Part shown: piece by piece, positions 22,301-29,111 of the stretch
Layout: each line of letters starts with the position of its first letter
Position numbering within the stretch: the stretch's first letter is position 1
DNA from: JAAYDK01 sp964543935
Lineage (GTDB): Bacteria; Spirochaetota; Spirochaetia; Sphaerochaetales; Sphaerochaetaceae
Assembly (NCBI GenBank): GCA_964543935.1
Contig: CAZJAK010000026.1
Coordinates: 1 to 33,161, forward strand
Length of the DNA stretch: 33,161 nt
Reading direction: 5' to 3'
The notes under the pieces: model-generated
Databases searched by the model: none
What the model saw: the letters and a program-made list of their open reading frames with translations, nothing else
Told to the model about the DNA's origin: nothing
Translations under genes and position numbers: made by a program

Positions 22301-23346
22301 CCTCTCTCCTCCTGCCACGGTTCTTTTCTCAGGCGTACGCCCTCGATCCTCCACACGCGCACGACATCTGGAACATAGGCAAAGGAGATCTCCCCGTTGC
22401 CCCTGATGTAGGGGTTCCCGTCGACCACCACATGGGCATCGGGCCCCAAACCACTGAGCGTCACCCGTTCGCCTACCGTGAAGGTAAGCTGCCGGAGGGC
22501 CTGAAGGCCAGTGTTTTGCTGCCCTTCATCGAAAGCCGACACCAGAAACCGGTCGCTGAGGACCAGAGCGGCCACATCCCGCTCATAGGCACCCCGCATG
22601 AGTGCTCCCGTCACGGCCCTTCCGTACAACCGGTCGAACTGCAACGAGGAAGCCACGATCTGTTTGACATCCGCAGGCCCGAGGTCTCCAGGACGGCATA
22701 CCCACACCCCATTGACCGAGATGGCGAAGTCGCCACCGGCGATGCGGCCGCCTGGCCGTTGGACGCGGTTGCGCCCTTCGCGCACCAATGCTTCGACCGA
22801 GACATTCACTGTTTTACCGTCGACTGTACCAAGCAACGTGTCGCCCACCACGACGTCATTGAAACCATACCCCAGATGGGCGGCCCCGTCAAAGGCTTCG
22901 ACTGCTCCGGTGGGGATGGTGAACCCCTCCTCGGGACGGATGTGGCTGACGCTGTGGGCCGGGACCGACACGATCGGACCGACATTGGCCGTTCCCGCAG
23001 CAACACCGAGCAACGGGATGCCCTCAAGCGACCGCTCGATGCAGGCCGTGCGCAATGCATCGGCAACATAGGCGGCCAAGCCATCGCCACCGACAGTGAC
23101 GAACCGTTGCGCACCACCAGCCACCAAAGCATGGACCGCATCGCGGACCATGGCTTTGTAATCAAGCCCGTAGTGCAAAGCATCGCCCTCGACCACCTCG
23201 CAGCGCTTGTTGAAGTACCGGGCACCGAACAAGCTGTGGGCCACCACCCGATGTCCACGGCAGGCGACCAGCAGGTCGTCGGCGATCGGTCCGAGGACAG
23301 AAGAAGCGGAGGCGCTGTTCTTGTTGAACAAGACGGCTATACGCAT
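22288..23346 (-). CDS. NAD-kinase/diacylglycerol-kinase-fold kinase
   Basis: 352 residues. The N-terminal half has the ATP-NAD kinase fold with the GGDG loop in RFVTVGGDGLAAY (86-89) and GVAAGTANVGPIVSV in place of the usual GTxN(D) motif. The C-terminal half (VNVSVEALVREGRNRVQRPGGRIAGGDFAISVNGVWVCRPGD...) fits the beta-sandwich of that superfamily. AcoX and related proteins share this architecture. Placed between a dehydrogenase and ABC permeases, it may phosphorylate a sugar or polyol intermediate rather than NAD (inference). The start has GAGGAG nearby. It overlaps the permease gene by 13 bp. True NAD kinase activity cannot be excluded. Confidence 0.8.
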   Translation of the reverse strand: MRIAVLFNKNSASASSVLGPIADDLLVACRGHRVVAHSLFGARYFNKRCEVVEGDALHYGLDYKAMVRDAVHALVAGGAQRFVTVGGDGLAAYVADALRTACIERSLEGIPLLGVAAGTANVGPIVSVPAHSVSHIRPEEGFTIPTGAVEAFDGAAHLGYGFNDVVVGDTLLGTVDGKTVNVSVEALVREGRNRVQRPGGRIAGGDFAISVNGVWVCRPGDLGPADVKQIVASSLQFDRLYGRAVTGALMRGAYERDVAALVLSDRFLVSAFDEGQQNTGLQALRQLTFTVGERVTLSGLGPDAHVVVDGNPYIRGNGEISFAYVPDVVRVWRIEGVRLRKEPWQEERGCSL

Positions 23347-23366
23347 GGCCAGCTCCTCGCGGGATC

Positions 23367-24356
23367 CTAAGGGATGATGACGATCTTGAAGGCTTTGCCG
23401 GCCTTGAGCAACTCGAAGGCCTGCTTGCCCTGTTCGATCGGGAAGCTATGGGTTACCAATGGTTTGTAATGGGCGCTATTGTCGGCAATCATCGTGAAGG
23501 CAGCATCGAAGTCCTCGATGGCATAGCCCGAACTACCGGTGAGGGCGACCTCGCGGTAATGGATGCTGTAGGAGTCGACCGTCAAGACCTCCTCTTTCTT
23601 CAATCCGCTGAACAACAAGACCGTACCGCCATCGGCGACCGCCCTGACGTATTGGTCCACCAACTCGGCTTTGTTCACCGCGATGACCACGTTGTCGAAC
23701 TTCGAGACATCGACATCTCCGGGGGCATGGCACTCGATTCCCCACGACGAAACCGTCATGCGACGATTCTCATTGGGTTCGACCACTGCGACGGGTACGC
23801 CCGCCTGGGAAAAGTAGAGGGCGAACAGGGCTCCCATCGGACCGCTGCCAACCACCAAGACCCTGCTGTGGGGATTGATGCGCAAGTGGCGCGTCCCGTT
23901 AAGCACGCACGCCAACGGTTCGACCAGCGTGAAGGTGGCCATGTCGGGCTGCCCCCCGTGTGGTTTGGGCACAGCTCGGACCCCGCCGATCTCACCATAA
24001 TTCTCGGGCAATGCGACATACTCGCAAAACGCACCACCGGAAACAAAGCTCTTGGAACGGCACAAGGTGCCCAGCTTGCGCTGGCACGCCTCGCACGTGC
24101 CGCATTCGACATACGGGGCCACCACGACCGGATCCCCGACCTGGAACGCGCTTCCCTTGGGCGAACGGACCACATACCCGGTGAACTCATGCCCGAGGAT
24201 CGTAGGCGGCTTGAAGAAATGATGCCCCTTGAGATAGGTCTTCAGATCGGTGCCGCAAATGCCGCACGCGGCCACCTTGACCACGAAATCCCCTTGGGGA
24301 TCGCCCACTTCCTGCATTTCCAGCTGCTCGGTCCCAAGATACATCAAGGCCTTCAT
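23367..24356 (-). CDS. Zinc-dependent medium-chain dehydrogenase (sorbitol/threonine dehydrogenase-like)
   Basis: 329 residues. Catalytic zinc ligands appear as GICGTD (C34) and GHEF (H56, E57); the structural zinc site is C85, C88, C91 and C99 (ECGTCEACQRKLGTLC). The Rossmann motif is VLVVGSGPMGALFA (about 167-180). The family oxidises secondary alcohol groups of polyols, sugars or amino alcohols with NAD(P)+. It starts 3 bp after the regulator gene stop and is followed 20 bp later by the kinase. It would produce a ketose or keto-acid for the kinase and aldolase (inference). Confidence 0.92.
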   Translation of the reverse strand: MKALMYLGTEQLEMQEVGDPQGDFVVKVAACGICGTDLKTYLKGHHFFKPPTILGHEFTGYVVRSPKGSAFQVGDPVVVAPYVECGTCEACQRKLGTLCRSKSFVSGGAFCEYVALPENYGEIGGVRAVPKPHGGQPDMATFTLVEPLACVLNGTRHLRINPHSRVLVVGSGPMGALFALYFSQAGVPVAVVEPNENRRMTVSSWGIECHAPGDVDVSKFDNVVIAVNKAELVDQYVRAVADGGTVLLFSGLKKEEVLTVDSYSIHYREVALTGSSGYAIEDFDAAFTMIADNSAHYKPLVTHSFPIEQGKQAFELLKAGKAFKIVIIP

Positions 24357-24359
24357 GTC

Positions 24360-25316
24360 TCAACCCTCCAACACTTCGATCAATTCGATTCCGGTGCGCT
24401 CGTCGGTGACCAACATGTTGTAGTAACCGCGCCGGGCGGCTGCGATCATACCCGGTATTTTCGGAGTCCCGCCGCACAGGCAGATGGTCTGGTCCACTTC
24501 GCGCAGTTCCGAAAGGGAGAATCCCAGATACTCCTGTTCGTAACCCGACTGGCAAATGTTTCCATCGGCATCGAAGAATTGTCCAAGGATGTCGCCGACG
24601 GCTTTCGAACTCCTCAGCCGTTCGATGTTCTCGGAGGCGAACTCACCGAACGGGAAACCGGCGTGCTCGACCGACACTCCCAGTCCTATGACAGCCACAT
24701 TGAGGTGCTTCCAGGTGTCAAGCAATGAGAAAAAAGGTTCCTGATGGAGGGTTTTCTCCCGGGTCTGGGCATCGATGGCGAAAGCGGGAGCGTTGAAATA
24801 GAGCACTTGGCCGCGCATCTTCTCGGCCATCCGGTCGACGATCGAGTTGACTTGGTAACGGCTCTCGCGCATCCCGAGGCTGCCGATGAGGGGCACGAAA
24901 CAGGTCTCGGTGGTCGAGTCGGCATAATCCAGCGACAGCGCCGTCCGATAAACCGTGTCGCCCCATCCGATTCCGACATTGGCCTTGCCTTCGAACAGCT
25001 CTGGCAGGATGCGGGCGGCGGCCAAGGCGATGTTCTGGTTGCGTCGTTCGCGGTCCGATCCCATACGCACCAATTGCCCGGCCAGAAAAACCCGTTCGAT
25101 GCCCAATAAAGCGGCGATGCGTTGCTCGAGATGCTGCTTCTCCGAGGTCGGCTGGACTACTTCGATGCGGACGATCCCCTCCTGCTCAGCCCTGCTCAGA
25201 GCCCGTGATATTTGAGGTCGGGAGATGCCGAGCCGCTCAGAAATCTCTTGCTGGGTCAGGCCGTCGCTATAATACATCACCGCCAAACGGTACAGGAAAT
25301 CACGGTCGTTCGACAT
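24360..25316 (-). CDS. SorC/DeoR-family sugar-responsive transcriptional regulator
   Basis: 318 residues. The helix-turn-helix is at about 20-49 (LTQQEISERLGISRPQISRALSRAEQEGIV), followed by the sugar-binding domain of the SorC/CggR family: NIALAAARILPELFEGKANVGIGWGDTVYRT, FVPLIGSLG, YFNAPAFA, VAVIGLGVS, LGFSLSELREVDQTICLCGGTPKIPGMIAAARRGYYNMLVTDERTG. Family members sense phosphorylated sugars. It is second in the operon, 6 bp after the aldolase gene, so it is autoregulated. TGAACA/TGTTCA operators at the operon promoter are its likely targets. Its ligand is probably the pathway's phosphorylated intermediate. Confidence 0.9.
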   Translation of the reverse strand: MSNDRDFLYRLAVMYYSDGLTQQEISERLGISRPQISRALSRAEQEGIVRIEVVQPTSEKQHLEQRIAALLGIERVFLAGQLVRMGSDRERRNQNIALAAARILPELFEGKANVGIGWGDTVYRTALSLDYADSTTETCFVPLIGSLGMRESRYQVNSIVDRMAEKMRGQVLYFNAPAFAIDAQTREKTLHQEPFFSLLDTWKHLNVAVIGLGVSVEHAGFPFGEFASENIERLRSSKAVGDILGQFFDADGNICQSGYEQEYLGFSLSELREVDQTICLCGGTPKIPGMIAAARRGYYNMLVTDERTGIELIEVLEG

Positions 25317-25322
25317 CTCGGT

Positions 25323-26057
25323 TTATCCTCTCAACACTCGGTCGAGATCCTTCACCAACGCCGCGCTGTGTTCGCTCTGGAACAAATTGCGGCCGAAGGC
25401 AAAGCCTTTGCATCCGGCTTGGACGACCGTGGCGGCGATCTTCACGATGTCGCCATCCTTGGGTCCGCCTGCTAAAATGACCGGGACCGGGCAGCCCCGT
25501 ACGACCGAGCCGAAATCCTCGCAATAAAAGGCCTTCACGGCATCGGCTCCGATTTCGGCCGCGATGCGGGCTCCGGTGCGGACAAAGGCGCTGTCGTTGT
25601 TCTTGGAGAAATCGGCAGCCAGGACCTCCATGATGACCGGCATGGAATACTCATGGAAGGCTTCGGCAGTGCGGGCGGCCTCGGCCATCGATTCCTTATC
25701 GTGGTCTCCGCCCAACACCAACATGATCAGAGCCGCATCGGCTCCGGCTTGCACAGCATGCTTGGGACTTACGATGACGGCATGATGGTCGGAGAACCCG
25801 TTCGACAGGACGTTCCCCCCCAACGAGGCACGCATGATGAGTTTTTTGTCCTTGAGCGCCTTGGGGTCGAGCAAGTTGAAGATTCCTGGATTGAGGATGA
25901 AACCGTCCAGGGCGGTTGGAGTCATCGCAGCTATCGTTGCGAGCGGGTCCACCAAGCCGTCCATCACCCCGTACATTTGCGGATGATCGAACGCTGCGGT
26001 GAACAACGTCCCTTTATTGGCGAACAATCGAGCGGTGTTGCGCGCAAGACCAGTCAT
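25323..26057 (-). CDS. Class I DhnA/LsrF-type aldolase
   Basis: 244 residues. The DeoC/LacD/FbaB-type TIM barrel is shown by LFTAAFDHPQMYG near the start, IGADAVKAFYCEDF with the Schiff-base K175, VPVILAGGPK and AGCKGFAFGRNLFQ (phosphate binding). The family cleaves or transfers three-carbon units of ketose phosphates (LsrF, archaeal FBP aldolase, ADH synthase). AGGAGG precedes the ATG. It is the first gene of the operon, directly behind a near-consensus promoter. Predicted product is a triose phosphate plus an aldehyde, the latter reducible by the terminal iron alcohol dehydrogenase (inference). Confidence 0.87.
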   Translation of the reverse strand: MTGLARNTARLFANKGTLFTAAFDHPQMYGVMDGLVDPLATIAAMTPTALDGFILNPGIFNLLDPKALKDKKLIMRASLGGNVLSNGFSDHHAVIVSPKHAVQAGADAALIMLVLGGDHDKESMAEAARTAEAFHEYSMPVIMEVLAADFSKNNDSAFVRTGARIAAEIGADAVKAFYCEDFGSVVRGCPVPVILAGGPKDGDIVKIAATVVQAGCKGFAFGRNLFQSEHSAALVKDLDRVLRG

Positions 26058-26079
26058 GAAATCCCTCCTTGCATACCAT

Positions 26080-26106
26080 TGAACATTTGTTCATTACATA
26101 TGTTCA
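26080..26106. promoter_or_regulatory. Candidate SorC-type operators
   Basis: TGAACATTTGTTCA (26080-26093) is a perfect inverted repeat (6-bp arms, TT spacer). A further TGTTCA half-site lies at 26101-26106, overlapping the predicted transcription start. Both lie downstream of the operon promoter, where a bound repressor would block initiation or elongation. Confidence 0.7.
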
Positions 26107-26111
26107 CCGGC

Positions 26112-26140
26112 AGTGTAGGCTTGATTGCCCATCCTGTCAA
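26112..26140 (-). promoter_or_regulatory. Main promoter of the catabolic operon
   Basis: A perfect TTGACA (26140-26135), a 17-nt spacer and TACACT (26117-26112) on the minus strand. Transcription should start near 26105 and give a leader of about 48 nt with AGGAGG before the aldolase ATG. Confidence 0.8.
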
Positions 26141-26153
26141 CAGTCAATCGGCC

Positions 26154-26181
26154 GAACTATGAAAAATAGTTCAAATTTGAA
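26154..26181. repeat. Overlapping dyads upstream of the operon promoter
   Basis: GAACTAT and ATAGTTC (26154-26160, 26166-26172) flank GAAAA. They overlap a 12-bp palindrome TTCAAATTTGAA (26170-26181). The AT-rich block lies upstream of the leftward -35 box and of the ATP-grasp promoter and may bind a regulator of either. Confidence 0.5.
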
Positions 26182-26224
26182 ATGGATGGTGATCCGGCAC
26201 AGGCGGTCAACGGGCCCGATTCCC

Positions 26225-26253
26225 TTGACACTGGCGCACAATCCTCGAAGAAT
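26225..26253 (+). promoter_or_regulatory. Candidate promoter of the ATP-grasp gene
   Basis: TTGACA (26225-26230), a 17-nt spacer and AAGAAT (26248-26253). The -10 ends 10 nt before the ATG at 26264, leaving a leader of only 3-4 nt and no Shine-Dalgarno. Confidence 0.45.
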
Positions 26254-26263
26254 TGACCTTACC

Positions 26264-27262
26264 ATGATTGAAGCTCCACCAATCGCCATCCTCCACAACA
26301 CAGTGACCGATGGTGCTCCCGAGGATGTGCTCGACAGCCTACGCCAAGCACAATGGATCAAAGAGATTCTTCACAACCAAGCGGCCCGGGTTGAATTAGT
26401 ACCATTCTCCCTGGCCTCCATAGCTCATCTTGCGGCATCGGACAGCCACGAGCGGCCGTTGGTGTTCAACTTGGTCGATTCCGCACCCGGTGAAGAGACG
26501 CTGGCATATCTTGTGCCCGGTCTGTTGCGGCATTTCGGTTTGCGCCACACCGGATGCTCACTCGATGCGTTGTATACGACAACCAACAAGTTGCTCGCCA
26601 AGCACCTGCTACGCTCCCATTCGGTGGCCACTCCCGATTGGTTGCGTTGCGGTGAGACCTTCGACCCGCACGCATTCGAACGGGGCGCCACCTATATTGT
26701 CAAACCAATCGCGGAGGATGCCTCGGTCGGTTTGGATGACGATTCGTTGGTGGTGGCACAACATCCCGATGCAGTCTATGCCGCAATCAGCCGCAAGGAA
26801 GCAGCCGTAGGCAAAGCCTGTTTCGCCGAACGGTTCATCGAAGGGCGTGAATTCACCGCCTGCATGTACGGCGACAAGACCGATGTGCGTGTGCTCGATC
26901 CCTATGAGTGGGTGTTCGAGGGTTTCGAGGAACAGCACAAGGCCAAAATCATCACCTACGACGCCAAATGGAATGAACATTCGTTCGGGTTCGACCACAT
27001 CGTGGCCCGTTACGACTTCCCTGCCGAGGAGCGCTTGTTGCTTGAGCGGCTGGCGGCGATCGCCCGGCAATGCTGGGATTTGTTCGGCTTAAGCGGTTAC
27101 GCCAGGGTCGACTTTAGGTTGGATGCCAACGGCATGCCATGGGTGCTTGAAGTCAACGGGAATCCGAGTTTCTATGGATTCTACCATTGCGCCAAGAAAG
27201 CCGGCATACCGTTCGAATCGATTGTCGCGCGGATTGTCGAGGTGGCTGCCGACGCATCATAA
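26264..27262 (+). CDS. D-alanine-D-alanine ligase-like ATP-grasp enzyme
   Basis: 332 residues. Order of elements: N-terminal IAILHN, TTNKLLAKHLLRSHSVATPDWL (about 107-127), ATP-grasp YIVKPIAEDASVGL (K147, S154), FAERFIEGREFT (187-198), then GYARVDFRLDANGMPWVLEVNGNPSFYGF with D283, E296 and N298 as metal ligands. This is the D-Ala-D-Ala ligase branch, but the N-terminus and the final loop differ from canonical Ddl, so other carboxylate-amine ligations are possible. The start at 26264 is chosen because the homologous core begins at IAIL and a promoter sits just before it; the frame extends to 26069 but would contain that promoter. It ends 6 bp inside the convergent GNAT gene. Confidence 0.82.
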   Translation: MIEAPPIAILHNTVTDGAPEDVLDSLRQAQWIKEILHNQAARVELVPFSLASIAHLAASDSHERPLVFNLVDSAPGEETLAYLVPGLLRHFGLRHTGCSLDALYTTTNKLLAKHLLRSHSVATPDWLRCGETFDPHAFERGATYIVKPIAEDASVGLDDDSLVVAQHPDAVYAAISRKEAAVGKACFAERFIEGREFTACMYGDKTDVRVLDPYEWVFEGFEEQHKAKIITYDAKWNEHSFGFDHIVARYDFPAEERLLLERLAAIARQCWDLFGLSGYARVDFRLDANGMPWVLEVNGNPSFYGFYHCAKKAGIPFESIVARIVEVAADAS

Positions 27263-27715
27263 GTAGGTGTCGACCCAAACCAGCTGCTCCAGTTCAAAAC
27301 CTGCCTGCCCGTACAATTGTTGGGCGGCCGTATTGCGCGGATGGGTGACCATCGCCATATAGACGCAACCCGCCTCTTTTGCCCACGCCTTGGCATGGTC
27401 CAACAAAGCCGTGGCGATGTGTTCGTGGCGATGGGCCACGCTCACATAAAGCTCGTTGAGCCACAGATAATCCCCTTCACATTCCAACCCGCTGCACAGG
27501 TTGCCGAAAGCGAATGCCACGGCGCGGCCGGCCTCGTCATAACCGACGAACACTACGGCATTCGAGGCAGGACGCATGGCGTTGGCCAAGAACCGTTCGA
27601 CGCTGGCGCTATCATGCGTGTAGCCGATGAATACCATCTGTTCGACGATCAGTCGCACCAGACCGGCGAGGTCCTCGATGTCCATCGTGCGGCGGTAGGT
27701 TGAAATTCTCTCCAT
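27257..27715 (-). CDS. GNAT-family N-acetyltransferase
   Basis: 152 residues. The GNAT fold is visible in YLWLNELYVSVAHRHEHIATALLDHAKAWAKEAGC, where the acetyl-CoA motif is RHEHIA rather than the usual RxxGxG/A (His replaces Gly), and in NTAAQQLYGQAGFE at the end. A long first part (RTMDIEDLAGLVRLIVEQMVF) is the typical helical start. The ATG at 27715 follows GGGGGAG, and a TATACT box at 27743-27738 could be its -10. The gene is convergent with the ATP-grasp gene and overlaps it by 6 bp. The acceptor is unknown. Confidence 0.85.
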   Translation of the reverse strand: MERISTYRRTMDIEDLAGLVRLIVEQMVFIGYTHDSASVERFLANAMRPASNAVVFVGYDEAGRAVAFAFGNLCSGLECEGDYLWLNELYVSVAHRHEHIATALLDHAKAWAKEAGCVYMAMVTHPRNTAAQQLYGQAGFELEQLVWVDTYL

Positions 27716-27796
27716 GTGCTCCCCCGATCGATTGCCGAGTATACATCCGAGGGCCCCGTCGCGTACAGGGATGTGGAAGTTTTCCCCGGTGCATGC

Positions 27797-27872
27797 TATG
27801 GTGGAGCGGCACGCACTATGCCCGCGATTGAATCCTAAGGACGGACCGAACGTGAACAAGCGGTCCGTTTTC
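27797..27872 (+). promoter_or_regulatory. Leader of the FemAB gene with an intrinsic terminator
   Basis: An extended -10 (TGC followed by TATGGT, 27797-27802) could start a short RNA near 27809. ACGGACCG (27841-27848), a 12-nt loop and CGGTCCGT (27861-27868) make a perfect 8-bp hairpin followed by TTTCTCTT. This is a rho-independent terminator in front of the FemAB start at 27910. Confidence 0.6.
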
Positions 27873-27909
27873 TCTTGCGGGTGCCAAGACATGGCATGCG
27901 GGGGAGGCA

Positions 27910-29037
27910 ATGGACATATCGGTCGAACAAAAGAGTTCTTTGGGGTTGTACGCGACACCGTTGTTGCACCAGACCTCGTTTTGGTCGGCGGTCAAGCACC
28001 GCCAAGGGGTCGCCACACTGGCCTTCGACATCAAGGTACTCGGCAGCGACGTGTCGGACGGACCATTGCTCAACTTCTACGAGGTCGACGACATCCTCAT
28101 CCTGTTGCAGGAAATCGGCAACGGTTTCACCATCGGATATGTACCCTACGGACCGGCCATCAGGCCCGACGACGACCGCATGGGGACCTTCCTCGAAGAA
28201 CTCTCCGAAGCGCTGCGGCCTTATGTAGGCTCGACCTGCCTGCTGTTGCGCTACGACTTGCCCTGGGAATCACCGTGGGCCCGCGATGCCGAATACTATT
28301 CACCCGAAGGCGATTGGTTCGGTCCCCCTTCCCCAAGCTCACAAGAGCTGCGTTTGAACTTCTGCACCAGAAACTGGAACCTCCGCAAGGCGACCACCGA
28401 CATCCTGCCCACCGACACATCGATGATCTCCTTGAAGAACGATGCCGAACACCTGTTGGGGGCCATGAAGGGCAAGACTCGCTACAACATTGCTTTGGCC
28501 GACCGCAAACATGTCGAGGTCCGCACAGGCTCGGAACAGGACATCCCGGTGTTTTACGACCTCTACCGCCAGACGTGCCAACGCAACGGCATCAATTTGC
28601 ACAACCCTTCCTATTTCTCGGCCATGTTCCAAGCGGCACTCGAGCACAGCAACGAGAGCGAGGAAGGGTTCGAGTTGCTGGTCGCCGAAGTTGCCGGACA
28701 GCCGTTGTCGGCCATGTTCCTGACCTATTCCTACCAGCGGGCCACTTATTTGTTCGGGGCCTCCGCCTCGTACGGACGCGAAACGATGAGCACCTACGCT
28801 TTGCAATGGGAGGCTATCCAACGAGCCAAAGACCACTCGTGTGCCGAATACGATTTGTTCGGTACCGCACCCAACCGTGCCGAGGGACACCCGATGCACG
28901 GGCTTTACCGCTTTAAAACCGGTTTTGGAGGTCGTGCGGTGCACCGGATGGGCTGTTGGGACTACCCGTTGGACCCACAGCGCTACCTGCAGTATGTCGC
29001 TTCGGAGATGACCGGCCAAGGCTACCATGTGAAGTGA
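27910..29037 (+). CDS. FemAB/FemX-type peptidoglycan aminoacyltransferase
   Basis: 375 residues. It shows the duplicated GNAT fold of the Fem family: TSFWSAVKHRQGV near the start, GYVPYGPAI, LRYDLPW, the LKNDAEHLLGAMKGKTRYNIALADRKHVEVR central motif, ELLVAEVAGQPLSAMFLTYSYQRATYLFGASASYGRETMSTYALQWEAIQRAKDHSCAEYDLFGTAP, and MHGLYRFKTGFGG at the end. Fem enzymes use aminoacyl-tRNA to add amino acids to lipid II. GGGGGAGG lies 6-8 nt before the ATG. It is close to the Ddl-like ligase and a NagA-like enzyme, so a role in cell-wall building is reasonable. A terminator in its leader suggests regulated readthrough. Confidence 0.88.
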   Translation: MDISVEQKSSLGLYATPLLHQTSFWSAVKHRQGVATLAFDIKVLGSDVSDGPLLNFYEVDDILILLQEIGNGFTIGYVPYGPAIRPDDDRMGTFLEELSEALRPYVGSTCLLLRYDLPWESPWARDAEYYSPEGDWFGPPSPSSQELRLNFCTRNWNLRKATTDILPTDTSMISLKNDAEHLLGAMKGKTRYNIALADRKHVEVRTGSEQDIPVFYDLYRQTCQRNGINLHNPSYFSAMFQAALEHSNESEEGFELLVAEVAGQPLSAMFLTYSYQRATYLFGASASYGRETMSTYALQWEAIQRAKDHSCAEYDLFGTAPNRAEGHPMHGLYRFKTGFGGRAVHRMGCWDYPLDPQRYLQYVASEMTGQGYHVK

Positions 29038-29039
29038 TG

Positions 29040-29081
29040 TTGACTTACCGCTGCTTCGTGGTATAGTTGTGATGTCAGACA
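29040..29081 (+). promoter_or_regulatory. Promoter and GntR operator of the nagA-gntR pair
   Basis: TTGACT (29040-29045), a 16-nt spacer and TATAGT (29062-29067) make a strong promoter starting 2 bp after the FemAB stop. The predicted transcription start (near 29074) lies in TGTCAGACA (29073-29081), a perfect FadR-type palindrome, so the downstream GntR protein probably represses this unit. Confidence 0.7.
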
Positions 29082-29111
29082 ACTGTCATCCATAGAAACC
29101 AGGAGGTGCCC

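Noticed and set aside
26069..26263. N-terminal extension of the ATP-grasp protein
   Set aside because: It would overlap the catabolic operon's operators and promoter, contains a TTGACA promoter of its own gene, and does not resemble the Ddl fold.
27841..27909. T-box riboswitch before the FemAB gene
   Set aside because: The region is short and no TGGnACCGCG-like T-box sequence or specifier stem could be found; only a terminator hairpin is supported.
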